57,792 bases of DNA, from contig ONIY01000022.1 in the NCBI GenBank assembly GCA_900318065.1, positions 1 through 57,792 on the forward strand. The letters run 5' to 3'. The notes under the pieces were generated by a model that saw only the letters and a list, made by a program, of their open reading frames with translations, was not told the DNA's origin and did no database searches. Below, piece by piece: positions 44,808 to 54,190 of the stretch. A program made the position numbers and the translations under genes. Source of the DNA: an uncultured Prevotellaceae bacterium (GTDB lineage: Bacteria; Bacteroidota; Bacteroidia; Bacteroidales; Muribaculaceae). Each line of letters begins with the position of its first letter. Within the stretch, counting starts at the first letter, position 1.

Positions 44808-46517
44808 TTATAATAGCTGGTCAGGACTTTCTGATTTGAGGAATTCATCCAGGTTTGGCACGTTGAGCTTCTGGGCGATTTGGATCTTTTTGTTGCTCAC
44901 GGTGCCCAGGCTCTTGTAGTGCATGCAGGTCATTATCACGCTTCGTGAGAATCCGCAGCAGTAGAGTGCTAGATAGTTTATCTCGTCATCACGCAGTGTG
45001 CCTCCTGCAGCCTCTTGCGCTCTTGTGAGCACATTGTCGTGCAGCTCGTTGGTGATAGTGTGCAGATTGTTCCAGAACGATTCTTGCTCCTTGCCGCTCG
45101 GCATGGTCATTAGGCTGTTGAACTTCTTAACAAAGGTGTCGCTGTCAAGTTCGTAGGACCACTTCATTAACTGGTGCACAGCACCAATCTGCTCCTCGAG
45201 GATATTTTTCAGTTCGGTGTTATTGCTGTTGTCGTGTCCGCTTTCAAGTTGGGCAACAGTCGATTTCATGTTTTCAAGACTTACTAGCGATGTGTTGAGG
45301 TCGGCTTTCAGCAGTTCATACTCATTTTCCTTCTCACGCAGGCGATGCCGATACCTGAGCACGAGCAACAGCAGTGCGAGCGCACCAATCACAATGGCGG
45401 CAAGAGTGAGTAACGTGTTGCGCAACTCCAAGCTCAACTTCGCATTCTCCAACTCAGCCTGCTGAGTGTCGTATTTCCTTTCAACGGCACGCAGGCGGTC
45501 GTTGAGGCTATTGTGCATTATAGAATCAGCTATTATTTCACTTTGCTTATCATACTTCCAATAGCCTTCTCTGTCGCCCTCTGCTTTACAAATTTCTGAT
45601 AAAGACATGTAAAAAGAAACGCTATCTACATAATTTGTTACAGGAGGGCAGGTCGACATATAATATCTTGCTGAATCACTTTTGCCTTCAAGTGCATAAA
45701 TTCTTGCTAAAATGATATATGGCATTGGCAGATTATTCTCATTTACTTTTATTGACAGCAGGGCATTATATTTCGATTTCTGATATTCTTTTTTTGTGTT
45801 TAGGTAATAAAGGGCTTTATTGACAAGGATATCATATACATAAAAAGGTTCATTATTTTCTGTTGCCAGCTTAATAGCTTTGTCCATATACCAAATTGCA
45901 CTATCCTCTTTTCCGCTATCAGATTTATAAAGACATCCTATTTCATTTAGGCAGATAATTGCATAATGTTTGTCTCCTATTTCTTCAAAGAGCCTAAGTG
46001 CCTCAGCATATTTTTCTACAGAAAGTTTTTTAGATCCAAAGAATTGACTTTGATACAGCAATCCCAGTCTCATCTTCGCAAAAGCCTTATTAGCAAGGTC
46101 TTTATTGTCTGCCACATCATCAGCTTTATGATAACATTCGACTGCTTTTTCAAGGTTGCCAAGCTCCTCGTTTGCGCAACCTTGATAAATGAGCGATCGG
46201 GTATATTTCTCTTTGTCACCCGACTTCGCGAAATAATCAACTGCAAAATTGATGGCGCTGTCGGTTGTCGCAACAATATAGTTCTTGTAATCGCATTGAG
46301 TCCTGAGCAGGGCATGATAGGCTCGGTCTCGAGTGCTATAGTTGCTTGGGTCGCATTGCTTGAGCAGCGAGTCGGCTTGTTCATATTGCGTGGCGCTAAG
46401 CAACGAGTCCACTTGCACCAGCTGACTGTTGTAAGTGCTGCGTCCGCAAGAAAAAAACACCATTGTGAGCAGTGCCAGCGCACACACAATTTTTGAAAAA
46501 GTAAAGTTTATTTTCAT
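44808..46517 (-). CDS. membrane-spanning TPR regulator
   Basis: 569 aa. An N-terminal signal/lipobox-like segment (VFFSCG, Cys near 24) leads into several TPR repeats (about 35-330), a transmembrane helix (about 367-388), a cytosolic coiled coil and a C-terminal helical domain (about 505-550; NYLALYCCGFSRSVIMTCMH) resembling the DNA-binding end of Bacteroidetes one-component TPR regulators. It would sense an envelope signal and act on DNA. Upstream is a promoter at 46541. Whether the Cys is lipidated is uncertain. Confidence 0.68.
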   Translation of the reverse strand: MKINFTFSKIVCALALLTMVFFSCGRSTYNSQLVQVDSLLSATQYEQADSLLKQCDPSNYSTRDRAYHALLRTQCDYKNYIVATTDSAINFAVDYFAKSGDKEKYTRSLIYQGCANEELGNLEKAVECYHKADDVADNKDLANKAFAKMRLGLLYQSQFFGSKKLSVEKYAEALRLFEEIGDKHYAIICLNEIGCLYKSDSGKEDSAIWYMDKAIKLATENNEPFYVYDILVNKALYYLNTKKEYQKSKYNALLSIKVNENNLPMPYIILARIYALEGKSDSARYYMSTCPPVTNYVDSVSFYMSLSEICKAEGDREGYWKYDKQSEIIADSIMHNSLNDRLRAVERKYDTQQAELENAKLSLELRNTLLTLAAIVIGALALLLLVLRYRHRLREKENEYELLKADLNTSLVSLENMKSTVAQLESGHDNSNNTELKNILEEQIGAVHQLMKWSYELDSDTFVKKFNSLMTMPSGKEQESFWNNLHTITNELHDNVLTRAQEAAGGTLRDDEINYLALYCCGFSRSVIMTCMHYKSLGTVSNKKIQIAQKLNVPNLDEFLKSESPDQLL

Positions 46518-46540
46518 GTTGTTTTGCGTTTTGTTGAGGA

Positions 46541-46548
46541 CAAAATTA
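46541..46548 (-). promoter_or_regulatory. -7 element of TPR regulator
   Basis: Minus-strand TAATTTTG, 24 nt before the start codon. The 610-nt gap 46518-47127 also holds a plus-strand TAACTTTG at 46701-46708 that may drive the LRR gene through a 400-nt leader, and a small plus-strand frame (46934-47053, 39 aa) I cannot confirm as a gene. Confidence 0.45.
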
Positions 46549-47127
46549 CTGCAAAAAACCGAGAATTTTAACAGTTGAAAAGCCAGATGAACCCCAAATG
46601 AACTTATATTTTTCTACATCATTGATAATAAGCAATCTACGATTTTCAAAATGAACTACGAATGTTGCACTTTTTTGTCGAGTTTAACATTTAGATTCTG
46701 TAACTTTGCAACCATAAAGTTCAACTTATATTCTTTCTTACAGAATTGATGCAATTTTGTTGAGAGAAATTAAAACTAATATTTTTATGATTTTCTTGCT
46801 TTTGAATAAAAAACAATCTAAATTTGCAACATTAAAGCACATAGCAGAAGCTATACACAGTGCTTTTTGACATAGAGAATGCGTTTGTGTTTCACCAAAC
46901 TTAGAAATTCGCCAAATTTTTAAACATAGTAGGATGAAACAGTCAAAAACGCCTTCGTTTGCCATATCCACCTATCAGGTGAATGATATAATGGCAAAGC
47001 GTGAGGTAGACTGTTTTTACTATGTTGGGCGTTTGGCGATGCCTCTAAGTTGAAAGCAGGTAAAAGCCTCACGTTTTCTTTTAAACTTAGTGGCGTTGAA
47101 AACTGCCACCCTAAAAACAATACAATT

Positions 47128-48453
47128 ATGAAAACTACACTCCACACAATCACGCAACGAGTACTGCTTTTCACATTGCTGCAGGCAATGGTCCTGCCCG
47201 CACATGCGTACGACTTTATGGTCAATGGCATTGCCTACGGCTTTGTTGAGAACGATTCTACCACTGTTCAAGTAGTGCCCATTTCCACAACGGAGTACTA
47301 CACTGGCGATGTGGTGGTGCCTTCCGCAGTAGAGCACGATGGCAAGAGCTATACTGTTACATCTATTGGTTTGAGAGCTTTTGTATTTTGCTCAGGCATG
47401 ACTTCTATCCAGCTGCCAAGCACTATCAAGACCATAGAGCCTGGAGCTTTTATGAACTGTCGTGGATTAACATACATTGAACTGCCCAAAGGCCTAGAGA
47501 GCATTGGTAATCTTGCATTTGTGGCATGCGAGAACTTGGAGACAGTCACTATTCCAAGCACAGTTCAAGATATTGGCTACATGGCATTTAGTCAAAATTT
47601 CAAACTGAGAAATGTCAACATACCCGAGGGTGTTGAAATAATAAAATATATGACATTCAACGAATGTTATGTCCTCAAGGATGTGGTGCTACCGCAATCG
47701 CTCAAAGCAATTGGGACAAAAGCATTTGGTAGCTGCAAGCATTTTTCACAGGTCGTTATTCCCGATTCGGTTATTGAGATTGGAGATGAAGCGTTCAGCA
47801 ACTGTGAGAACCTTACTGAAATCACAATAGGAAAGGGAGTTAAAAACATAAGCAGCAATGCTTTTAACGACTGTGCACGTATGGAGGTTGTAAAGTGGAA
47901 TGCTTTGGAGTGCGAGGAAAATGAAGGTGACTTCCAATCTCCATTTAAGAGCCATGGAAAAATGTTTGCAGTGGTGATTGGCAATGAAGTGCATAAAATC
48001 CCTGCCCAGCTGTTCAATTATGCAGTTGATTTGAAGAGCATAGATATTCCCGCCTCGGTCAAGGAAATTGGCAATAATGCCTTCGACAATTGCTTGAGTT
48101 TAAACACAATTGTTTCTAGGGCTACTGACCCTAGTCTCATTAGTTATGGCTCCGACCTTGAGAGCATCTTTAATGGCATGAACAAAGAAGAATGTGCGGT
48201 GTGGGTACCAGCAGGAACTATCGAGCTGTATAAGGCAACGATGCCATGGAGCCAGTTTGAAAACTTCAATGAAATCGTTGAGGGCGACATCGACTGCGAT
48301 GGTGCTGTTACCGCTGCCGATGCTATGATGCAATATAACCGTCTACTCAACAACGATTACTCCTCACCTGCCACTTGTGACATCGATGGCGACGGTTCAG
48401 TAACCGTAGCCGATGTTACTGCTATCTACAATACTATTTTGGGGAACGAATAA
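47128..48453 (+). CDS. secreted BspA-like leucine-rich-repeat protein with dockerin
   Basis: 441 aa from ATG 47128, where a signal peptide (MKTTLHTITQRVLLF, cleavage near AHA, residue 29) starts; an upstream in-frame ATG would bury it. About eight LRR_5 (TpLRR) repeats follow (LPSTIKTIEPGAFMNC, IPDSVIEIGDEAFSNC). A C-terminal dockerin pair ends the protein (DIDCDGAVTAADAMMQYN and DIDGDGSVTVADVTAIYN). BspA-like proteins serve adhesion. The dockerin matches those of the amylase and galactanase. Confidence 0.88.
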   Translation: MKTTLHTITQRVLLFTLLQAMVLPAHAYDFMVNGIAYGFVENDSTTVQVVPISTTEYYTGDVVVPSAVEHDGKSYTVTSIGLRAFVFCSGMTSIQLPSTIKTIEPGAFMNCRGLTYIELPKGLESIGNLAFVACENLETVTIPSTVQDIGYMAFSQNFKLRNVNIPEGVEIIKYMTFNECYVLKDVVLPQSLKAIGTKAFGSCKHFSQVVIPDSVIEIGDEAFSNCENLTEITIGKGVKNISSNAFNDCARMEVVKWNALECEENEGDFQSPFKSHGKMFAVVIGNEVHKIPAQLFNYAVDLKSIDIPASVKEIGNNAFDNCLSLNTIVSRATDPSLISYGSDLESIFNGMNKEECAVWVPAGTIELYKATMPWSQFENFNEIVEGDIDCDGAVTAADAMMQYNRLLNNDYSSPATCDIDGDGSVTVADVTAIYNTILGNE

Positions 48454-48642
48454 GAACATAGTAAGATTAATCATCAAATCGTTATTATCTTCCGATTAGA
48501 TCTGACAATAAAGTAATTGAGCTTTTCGACAGATATTTTATACCTCTATTTAAAAATGCATCTATAAACTTGCATAATCAGATAATAATCACAGAGTTAT
48601 TAGCGTTGAAAATATATAGTAACGACCTAAAACAAAAATGAT

Positions 48643-50214
48643 ATGAAAACATCCTTTCTTCGCATTTTGATTATAATCTGCGCCGTGGCGTGGTCGCTTG
48701 GGGCGCAGGCGCAGAAGTCCATTGACCTGATCAACGACAACGACCGTGTGCAACTAGATGAGGCTATTGGCCTCATGGATAGTGGCAAACCCAAAGATGC
48801 CATCAAGATTTTTGACAATCTTTGCAAGAAGTATAAGGACAATTACATACTTGAGTATGAACGGCTCTATGCCTACTATCTCGCTGGCGACTTCAAGCGC
48901 ATAGTCAAGGATGGTCCCAAGCTGTATAAGCACCCCGAAAGTGAGCCTCAGCTCTATCAGCTGGTGGGAAACGCCCAGGATGTGCTTGGTGATCCCGAAG
49001 CGGCAGTGAAGACCTATGATGAAGGTCTCAAGCGTTTCCCCAATTCGGGCTACCTCTATCTTGAGAAAGGCAACATCCACTTGCTTCACAAGCGCTACAA
49101 CGAGGCAGTTGAGTGCTATCTGCGTGGCGTGGAGGTGCAGCCCGACTTTGCCAGCAACTACTACCGTCTGGCACTGCTCTATGCCCAATCTACCGAGCCA
49201 CTATGGGCCATCGTTTATGGCGAGGTTGTGTGCAATCTGCAGCCTGGCACTGAGCGTGGCAACGAGATGGGCAAACTCATCTACGACCTATTCCAAGAGA
49301 ACATAAAGATAGAAGGCGATAACAAGGCGCATGTTACTTTGACTAAGAATAACAACATTTATATTGATAGTGACACTACCGACATTCAGGTGCCTTTCCC
49401 CTTGATGTATGAGATGGGAACCATGAAGTCGCCTGTGCTTATCGATTTCATGAAGACCAAGAAGCTCACGGTGGCGATGATTGCCGACCTGCGCAAAGAT
49501 GCGCTCGCTCACATCGACTCGGTGGCTCCAGGCTATTATAACCTCTCGCTGCTCGACTATCACCGCAAGCTCATAAATGACGGACACTGGGAGGCCTACA
49601 ACATGTGGCTCATGTCGCCTGGGGCTGAAGAAGAGACAAACCAATGGGTCTTCAGCAAAGGAGGTGAGGCACAGCTCGTGGAGTTTGACAAATGGTTTGG
49701 ACAAAACCGTTTCGTTCCCACAGAGGAAAAACCAACAGTGATGACAAAGCTGTTCAAAACCCATGAAATGAATATCCCGAGCATAAAAGAGATAGAGACC
49801 GCCGAGGGTTGCCGCCAGCACCGCAATGACGCACTGCGGCTAGCGAAGTGGTACCTCGAGCAACCTGTCAATCCCGATGATATCACTCAAAAGCAGGTCA
49901 TGCAATTCTTGATGATTTGGATGACTAATACCGACGAGTTTTCGTTTACAATAAGTGAATGTGTGCCTGTGACGCATGTGGAGCTTATGATTGCCTACTT
50001 GGCGGCAATGGCCGAGCATGCCATCGAGTTCAACGTAAGCAAGACCGACGAGGCAATGCATTGCGAGGTGATGCTGCAAGTCATCGACTACTACAAGCGC
50101 AACAAAGACGTGCTCGGAACTGTCAAGTCGATGGAGAAATACCTCAAAATGGACGGCCCCACCCTGCGCAACACCCTCGCCAAGGAGTATCAAAAAGCCC
50201 AAAACCAGCAGTAA
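48643..50214 (+). CDS. secreted TPR-repeat protein
   Basis: 523 aa with a signal peptide ending GAQAQ (about residue 23), TPR repeats over residues 30-205 (DEAIGLMDSGKPKDAIKIF; PNSGYLYLEKGNIHLLHKRY) and a C-terminal helical region of unknown fold. It is periplasmic or outer-membrane associated and likely a protein-protein scaffold. It is the last gene with core-like base composition before the AT-rich array, and 43 nt ahead of the first array gene. Confidence 0.78.
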   Translation: MKTSFLRILIIICAVAWSLGAQAQKSIDLINDNDRVQLDEAIGLMDSGKPKDAIKIFDNLCKKYKDNYILEYERLYAYYLAGDFKRIVKDGPKLYKHPESEPQLYQLVGNAQDVLGDPEAAVKTYDEGLKRFPNSGYLYLEKGNIHLLHKRYNEAVECYLRGVEVQPDFASNYYRLALLYAQSTEPLWAIVYGEVVCNLQPGTERGNEMGKLIYDLFQENIKIEGDNKAHVTLTKNNNIYIDSDTTDIQVPFPLMYEMGTMKSPVLIDFMKTKKLTVAMIADLRKDALAHIDSVAPGYYNLSLLDYHRKLINDGHWEAYNMWLMSPGAEEETNQWVFSKGGEAQLVEFDKWFGQNRFVPTEEKPTVMTKLFKTHEMNIPSIKEIETAEGCRQHRNDALRLAKWYLEQPVNPDDITQKQVMQFLMIWMTNTDEFSFTISECVPVTHVELMIAYLAAMAEHAIEFNVSKTDEAMHCEVMLQVIDYYKRNKDVLGTVKSMEKYLKMDGPTLRNTLAKEYQKAQNQQ

Positions 50215-50257
50215 CTGCAGTAATCAAATAGCTAATTTTTTATATTCAAAAATACGT

Positions 50258-50623
50258 ATGAAGAGTTTAAAGTGGTTATTAGAGATAATCTATTATGAAA
50301 CAAATCATGATTCGGAAAAATCTCATGACATCTTTCCAGTTATTGGATTTTTTTTATCATTGTCAATAGCTTTTGTAGTTCCAATCCTTGGTGCTCTATT
50401 AGGTTTTGAACTAATGTGTATTACTTATGTATTCATTTTCACACCATTAATGATTTTTTCCATATTCTTATATTTCAGATTTCATCATGAGGAGATAATG
50501 AACAACGAAGAATATCAGAATTTTAAAAATCGCAAAAGAATAATTAAAACTACATTAGTAATAAGTGCATTGGCATGTGCACCATTGATGTTGTTGTTGA
50601 CATTAATATTAAATAATCTATAA
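50258..50623 (+). CDS. small multi-pass membrane protein
   Basis: 121 aa with three to four hydrophobic helices (FPVIGFFLSLSIAFVVPILG; YVFIFTPLMIFSIFLYF; LVISALACAPLMLLLTLIL). Not recognised. First gene of the AT-rich cassette array. Size and topology resemble small immunity-type membrane proteins, inference only. Confidence 0.6.
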   Translation: MKSLKWLLEIIYYETNHDSEKSHDIFPVIGFFLSLSIAFVVPILGALLGFELMCITYVFIFTPLMIFSIFLYFRFHHEEIMNNEEYQNFKNRKRIIKTTLVISALACAPLMLLLTLILNNL

Positions 50624-50649
50624 ATTTAATTGTTTAAATCTTTATTGTT

Positions 50650-50895
50650 ATGGACAATAATCAAATTGAGATGATTGAAAAAGACAAAAAATCTTTAAAA
50701 AAGTTGTGGGGATTTTTGGCGTTTTTTGTTTTATTGATGATCTTCTTATTGTATTTCCGAGTATATTTAGGGCTTGGAGATAAGGCTCGAACAATTACCG
50801 GCGCTATAGTTCTTGTTTTTCTTATTGCTAACACTATAGTCTTAATTGTCAAAGTTAAGAAAAGAATGAAAAATGAAAAAGAGGAGCATAAATAA
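50650..50895 (+). CDS. small two-helix membrane protein
   Basis: 81 aa: Lys-rich N-terminus, two transmembrane helices (FLAFFVLLMIFLLYF; AIVLVFLIANTIVLIV) and a charged tail. Not recognised. 26 nt after the previous gene. Confidence 0.55.
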   Translation: MDNNQIEMIEKDKKSLKKLWGFLAFFVLLMIFLLYFRVYLGLGDKARTITGAIVLVFLIANTIVLIVKVKKRMKNEKEEHK

Positions 50896-50945
50896 TTCAC
50901 ATCAGTTCCAATGGCAAATAGTATTGTTTTAATGATATAAATGTA

Positions 50946-51461
50946 ATGAGCATAAAAGAAAGATTTGAAAGAGACAAAGAATGTACAATACAATACTATG
51001 TTTCAGAATTACTTCATTTAGATCTCAGTGATTATTTGAAAAAACAATTACATAAGTGGCATAATAATGAGGTAAACTCTTTCGTATCATCTTTCCCAAT
51101 TAATAAGAAATCGGATATTCCAGAAGTTAGGAAACGATTGGATGTTCTAAAAAGAACACTACCAAAGGTATTATTTGAGGAAATACAATGTGAGGTTAAA
51201 GAGATATTTGAAGATTGTAAATGGATAAATAGTAAAGAAGGAAGATTGTCTCTTCAGATTGATAAATGGATAAAAAATGCAAAGAATCACCTTTCTAATG
51301 ATTATCCAGATGAATACATTTATATCGGTAGAAGTTTTATTAATCCAATTAGTATCATAATTGGAGGATATATTAAAAATGACCAGACATTAATTGAACA
51401 GTATTTTAATAAAATGAATCCTCCTGTGACTATTGAATATAGAATCAAGGTCTATGAGTGA
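50946..51461 (+). CDS. unknown soluble protein of AT-rich array
   Basis: 171 aa, no signal peptide or membrane helix. Helical N-terminal half (YYVSELLHLDLSDYLKKQL) and a C-terminal half ending PPVTIEYRIKVYE. Not recognised. It is the only clearly cytosolic product of the array. Confidence 0.55.
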   Translation: MSIKERFERDKECTIQYYVSELLHLDLSDYLKKQLHKWHNNEVNSFVSSFPINKKSDIPEVRKRLDVLKRTLPKVLFEEIQCEVKEIFEDCKWINSKEGRLSLQIDKWIKNAKNHLSNDYPDEYIYIGRSFINPISIIIGGYIKNDQTLIEQYFNKMNPPVTIEYRIKVYE

Positions 51462-51494
51462 GCTCACAAATTATGACTTGCTAGATAAGAGCCA

Positions 51495-51524
51495 ATTGTT
51501 CCACAACTTAAAGAAGAAAAAATG
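51495..51524 (+). repeat. module B, copy 1 (ribosome-binding leader)
   Basis: ATTGTTCCACAACTTAAAG... ending in AAGAAAAAATG. 28 nt are identical with copies at 52043, 52764 and 53711; each ends in the start codon of a different gene. AAGAAGA is a purine-rich ribosome-binding site. Confidence 0.85.
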
Positions 51525-51959
51525 AGGAAAAAAATTAAATATATATTGTTGCCTCTAGCAGCTGTCACATTGATTATTATAATTGTTTTTGCAATTAATC
51601 TATGTTCTTCACTTGATGAAATAGGTAAACCGTTAGAGAAGAGCAAAGAGTTTATTTATAATCATGACACAATTTATATCAAGTCAGAAATATGGGGACT
51701 TACCAGTGATCATGTGCAGATTTCTGTTACTGATAAAAGAGGAGATTTGAATATGACTTTTTATTATTCCGAAATTTTCTATAGCATTAAAAATGACAGC
51801 TTGATTTTGTATGCTCCCATGGGCACGATGGCAGATTCATCCCACTATAATAAAGACAAAGTCAAAATCGTAGATTTACAGAATGCCAGCGAGATATATG
51901 ATATGAGTACAAATCATAAAAAACTTGGCATAGAGAGATATTCTGCTTATAACAAGTAA
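51522..51959 (+). CDS. membrane-anchored protein, module B gene 1
   Basis: 145 aa with one N-terminal hydrophobic helix (IKYILLPLAAVTLIIIIVFA) and a beta-rich outer domain of about 115 residues (HDTIYIKSEIWGLTSDHVQI). Not recognised. It starts from module B; apart from the start its protein is unlike the other module B genes. Confidence 0.6.
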   Translation: MRKKIKYILLPLAAVTLIIIIVFAINLCSSLDEIGKPLEKSKEFIYNHDTIYIKSEIWGLTSDHVQISVTDKRGDLNMTFYYSEIFYSIKNDSLILYAPMGTMADSSHYNKDKVKIVDLQNASEIYDMSTNHKKLGIERYSAYNK

Positions 51960-52042
51960 GGTCCCTTTCCCCACTTCCCTTTCCCCTGATTTTTGATTCT
52001 CAATTATTTACAATAATTTTGCTACATTGAAAAACAACAACA

Positions 52043-52070
52043 TGTTCCACAACTTAAAGAAGAAAAAATG
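52043..52070 (+). repeat. module B, copy 2
   Basis: Identical 28 nt (TGTTCCACAACTTAAAG...) ending in the ATG at 52068. Confidence 0.85.
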
Positions 52071-52577
52071 AAAAAGATATTGCTTATAATTTTACTAAGT
52101 TTAGCTGCATTTAGTGGCAAGGCTCAAGACAGGTTAGTGCCTGCTAGTTCAGGCATATATAGTCCATATACTAGTATTTACGATGTGTATCTTTCAGAAT
52201 TATTGATTGGGCAGTGGAATGAATTCGCCTATATATGCACTCCATCCTTCACCAATGAGTATGCTCTAAAATGCTGGATCCCTGGTGGACCAAACAGACA
52301 AAATGAGCGAATACTTGTGCTGCGTGAAGCAAAATTTAATGTTTGGTATAAATTTGATGGATTTGAAATTGACAGAAAAAAGTTACCAAAGCTAAAAGAA
52401 GACTATTACAACGAATATACCCTTGAGGTAAATCAGGAAGTAGTTGAGCCTATAAAGAATCTTCTCGAGGCTTTTGTTTATGACTCAAGGTTTTTAAGGC
52501 CTGACGAGGATATTATCAGTTTAGACGGAACATCTTTTACTTTCTTGGTTAGTGGAGCTGCTGCAGATCATGAATGA
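52068..52577 (+). CDS. secreted protein, module B gene 2
   Basis: 169 aa with signal peptide MKKILLIILLSLAAFSGKAQ, then an acidic-aromatic domain of about 150 residues (LLIGQWNEFAYICTPSF; NVWYKFDGFEIDRKKLP). Not recognised. Module B and the signal peptide are nearly the same as in the gene at 52792; the mature proteins are unrelated. Confidence 0.6.
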   Translation: MKKILLIILLSLAAFSGKAQDRLVPASSGIYSPYTSIYDVYLSELLIGQWNEFAYICTPSFTNEYALKCWIPGGPNRQNERILVLREAKFNVWYKFDGFEIDRKKLPKLKEDYYNEYTLEVNQEVVEPIKNLLEAFVYDSRFLRPDEDIISLDGTSFTFLVSGAAADHE

Positions 52578-52674
52578 TTTGAGCAATTGCGTGAAAAATG
52601 GTAATGCCACGAAACTCCCAAGCATCGTCGAACGCGCCAACGCTTTATTGTTGAAATACAATAATTCTCTATAG
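52570..52674 (+). other. short orphan frame, possible 3' remnant of a lost gene
   Basis: 34-aa frame (MNDLSNCVKNGNATK ... ANALLLKYNNSL) overlapping the previous stop. Its codons are richer in G and C than the array genes (ATC GTC GAA CGC GCC AAC), as if it were the tail of a chromosomal-type gene left between cassettes. Confidence 0.3.
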
Positions 52675-52680
52675 TTATAA

Positions 52681-52727
52681 AAAACCGCTATCTTTGCCGA
52701 TAGCAGAAAACAGATTGAATTATGGCA
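52681..52727 (+). repeat. module A, copy 1 (promoter plus leader)
   Basis: AAAACCGCTATCTTTGCCGA..., including -7 box TATCTTTG (52689-52696), then CAGATTGAATTATGGCA. A matching copy is at 54144, a diverged one at 54604 and a partial one at 57647. Here it leads into a 19-aa vestigial frame (52722-52781, MARKFNLWAALKASHCSTT) that runs into module B copy 3. Confidence 0.8.
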
Positions 52728-52763
52728 AGAAAATTTAATCTATGGGCTGCACTCAAAGCAAGC

Positions 52764-52794
52764 CATTGTTCCACAACTTAAAGAAGAAAAAATG
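52764..52794 (+). repeat. module B, copy 3
   Basis: Identical to the other copies, ending in the ATG at 52792. It follows module A directly, so promoter and ribosome-binding modules are stacked. Confidence 0.85.
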
Positions 52795-53682
52795 AAAAAG
52801 ATTTTACTTATAACAATTCTAAGTTTGGCCGCGTTTGGTGGCAAGGCGCAGAATTGCGACTCAATAAAAATTGTTCCCAACTTTCATCTCAATGAATGTC
52901 GGCATTACAGACTTACGCAAATTGATGCTCATGAAAATGTCAACGACACAACGATAATGCATTTCAGCCTATCGGTTAAAGATATAAATAGCAATCATTA
53001 TCGATTGTTATATAAAATGTATAGACCAACATCCAATCATTATAAATCACTCACATATGAACTCGCTTCATACTTTGAACATTTAGATAGCTTTGGGTTT
53101 TATGATTTCTTTGAAAATCAAGGTTTCGAGTTTAATTTAAACAGAGAAAACTACAAGATTGATGAAATCTACTCTAAACCTTTAGAGCAGGCATTTAAAA
53201 AAATGATGGCTGACATCTTGTTAAAAGAGACCGAAAAATCAGATGCTTCCAATAAATCAATTCCCGACAGTATCAAATTCATGATTGATTATATGGTAGG
53301 CGGATTAAGCCATGCATTCCTGCCTTATTTGATAGAGGGGATTCAAAACCAATTTGGGAAAACCTTTGCCAATGGTATTGGCTTACTCAGAAAAGTTGAT
53401 GATGATGATGTAATCGAAGAGCTTAATGATGATGGCGAAGTAGTTGTTAGAAGAGAACCTTTAGACTCTATAATAACCGAATATTCAACACAAGCTCATA
53501 TAGACAGTAAAGGCAATATCAACTACAAACAAATAAGGCAAAGCCAAAGCCCAGTCGATGATTTAATTGATGAGCAAGAAGGGACTTTCGACCCTAGTGG
53601 TTGGCCCATTATGCTATACACAAAACATGGATTAGGCAACCATTTGGCAACAACAATCATCATTGAAGTGATAAATCCTTAG
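52792..53682 (+). CDS. secreted protein, module B gene 3
   Basis: 296 aa with signal peptide MKKILLITILSLAAFGGKAQ and a mature domain of about 275 residues (RLTQIDAHENVNDTTIMHFS; GGLSHAFLPYLIEGIQNQFG; EGTFDPSGWPIMLYTKHGLG). No family recognised. The promoter is probably the TATCTTTG of module A copy 1 about 95 nt upstream. Confidence 0.62.
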   Translation: MKKILLITILSLAAFGGKAQNCDSIKIVPNFHLNECRHYRLTQIDAHENVNDTTIMHFSLSVKDINSNHYRLLYKMYRPTSNHYKSLTYELASYFEHLDSFGFYDFFENQGFEFNLNRENYKIDEIYSKPLEQAFKKMMADILLKETEKSDASNKSIPDSIKFMIDYMVGGLSHAFLPYLIEGIQNQFGKTFANGIGLLRKVDDDDVIEELNDDGEVVVRREPLDSIITEYSTQAHIDSKGNINYKQIRQSQSPVDDLIDEQEGTFDPSGWPIMLYTKHGLGNHLATTIIIEVINP

Positions 53683-53710
53683 ATTCTAGTGATACTGTAT
53701 AAACGACAGC

Positions 53711-53740
53711 ATTGTTCCACAACTTAAAGAAGAAAAAATG
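53711..53740 (+). repeat. module B, copy 4
   Basis: Identical to the other copies, ending in the ATG at 53738. Confidence 0.85.
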
Positions 53741-54109
53741 AAAAAGATTCAAAAACACAAGAAATCGTTTTTGTGGTTTTCAATAATTGCCACAGTTCTT
53801 ATAGTGCTAATTATAGCATTTGTATTGATTTTTGACATTCGGACTATTAACGTGCCGGATGATGCTGTTTGGAAAGGCAATAGCAAAGAAGCTTTTTGGA
53901 TACAGAAGGTGTCAAGCAACGACAGCGCAATAAGATTCAGGATTTACAATGATTATGATGATAAGATGATACTTGATGCCGATTTTTATTCGCCAGGATA
54001 TGAAGACAATATTATTGATAGTATTAACTACTTTGATCATTTTAAAAATGAGATAATTCTTTTAAATGGAAAAGAAATGAAAATGAGAAAAGTATATTTT
54101 CAAAAATAG
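53738..54109 (+). CDS. membrane-anchored protein, module B gene 4
   Basis: 123 aa: basic N-terminus (MKKIQKHKKSF), one transmembrane helix (FSIIATVLIVLIIAFVLIF) and a small outer domain. Not recognised. Same topology as the gene at 51522 but no visible homology in the outer domain. Confidence 0.6.
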   Translation: MKKIQKHKKSFLWFSIIATVLIVLIIAFVLIFDIRTINVPDDAVWKGNSKEAFWIQKVSSNDSAIRFRIYNDYDDKMILDADFYSPGYEDNIIDSINYFDHFKNEIILLNGKEMKMRKVYFQK

Positions 54110-54143
54110 TTCTTCATTGGCCAATATTTGAATGATTTTACAA

Positions 54144-54190
54144 AAAACCGCTATCTTTGCCGATGGCAGAAAACAGATTGAATTATGGCA
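54144..54190 (+). repeat. module A, copy 2
   Basis: Differs from copy 1 by about one base; -7 box TATCTTTG at 54152-54159 with TTTG at 54127-54130 (21-nt spacer). It ends in the ATG at 54185. Confidence 0.8.

Noticed and set aside
46934-47053. 39-aa frame MKQSKTPSFAISTYQ before the LRR gene
   Set aside because: It has a plausible start but nothing else to separate it from chance.
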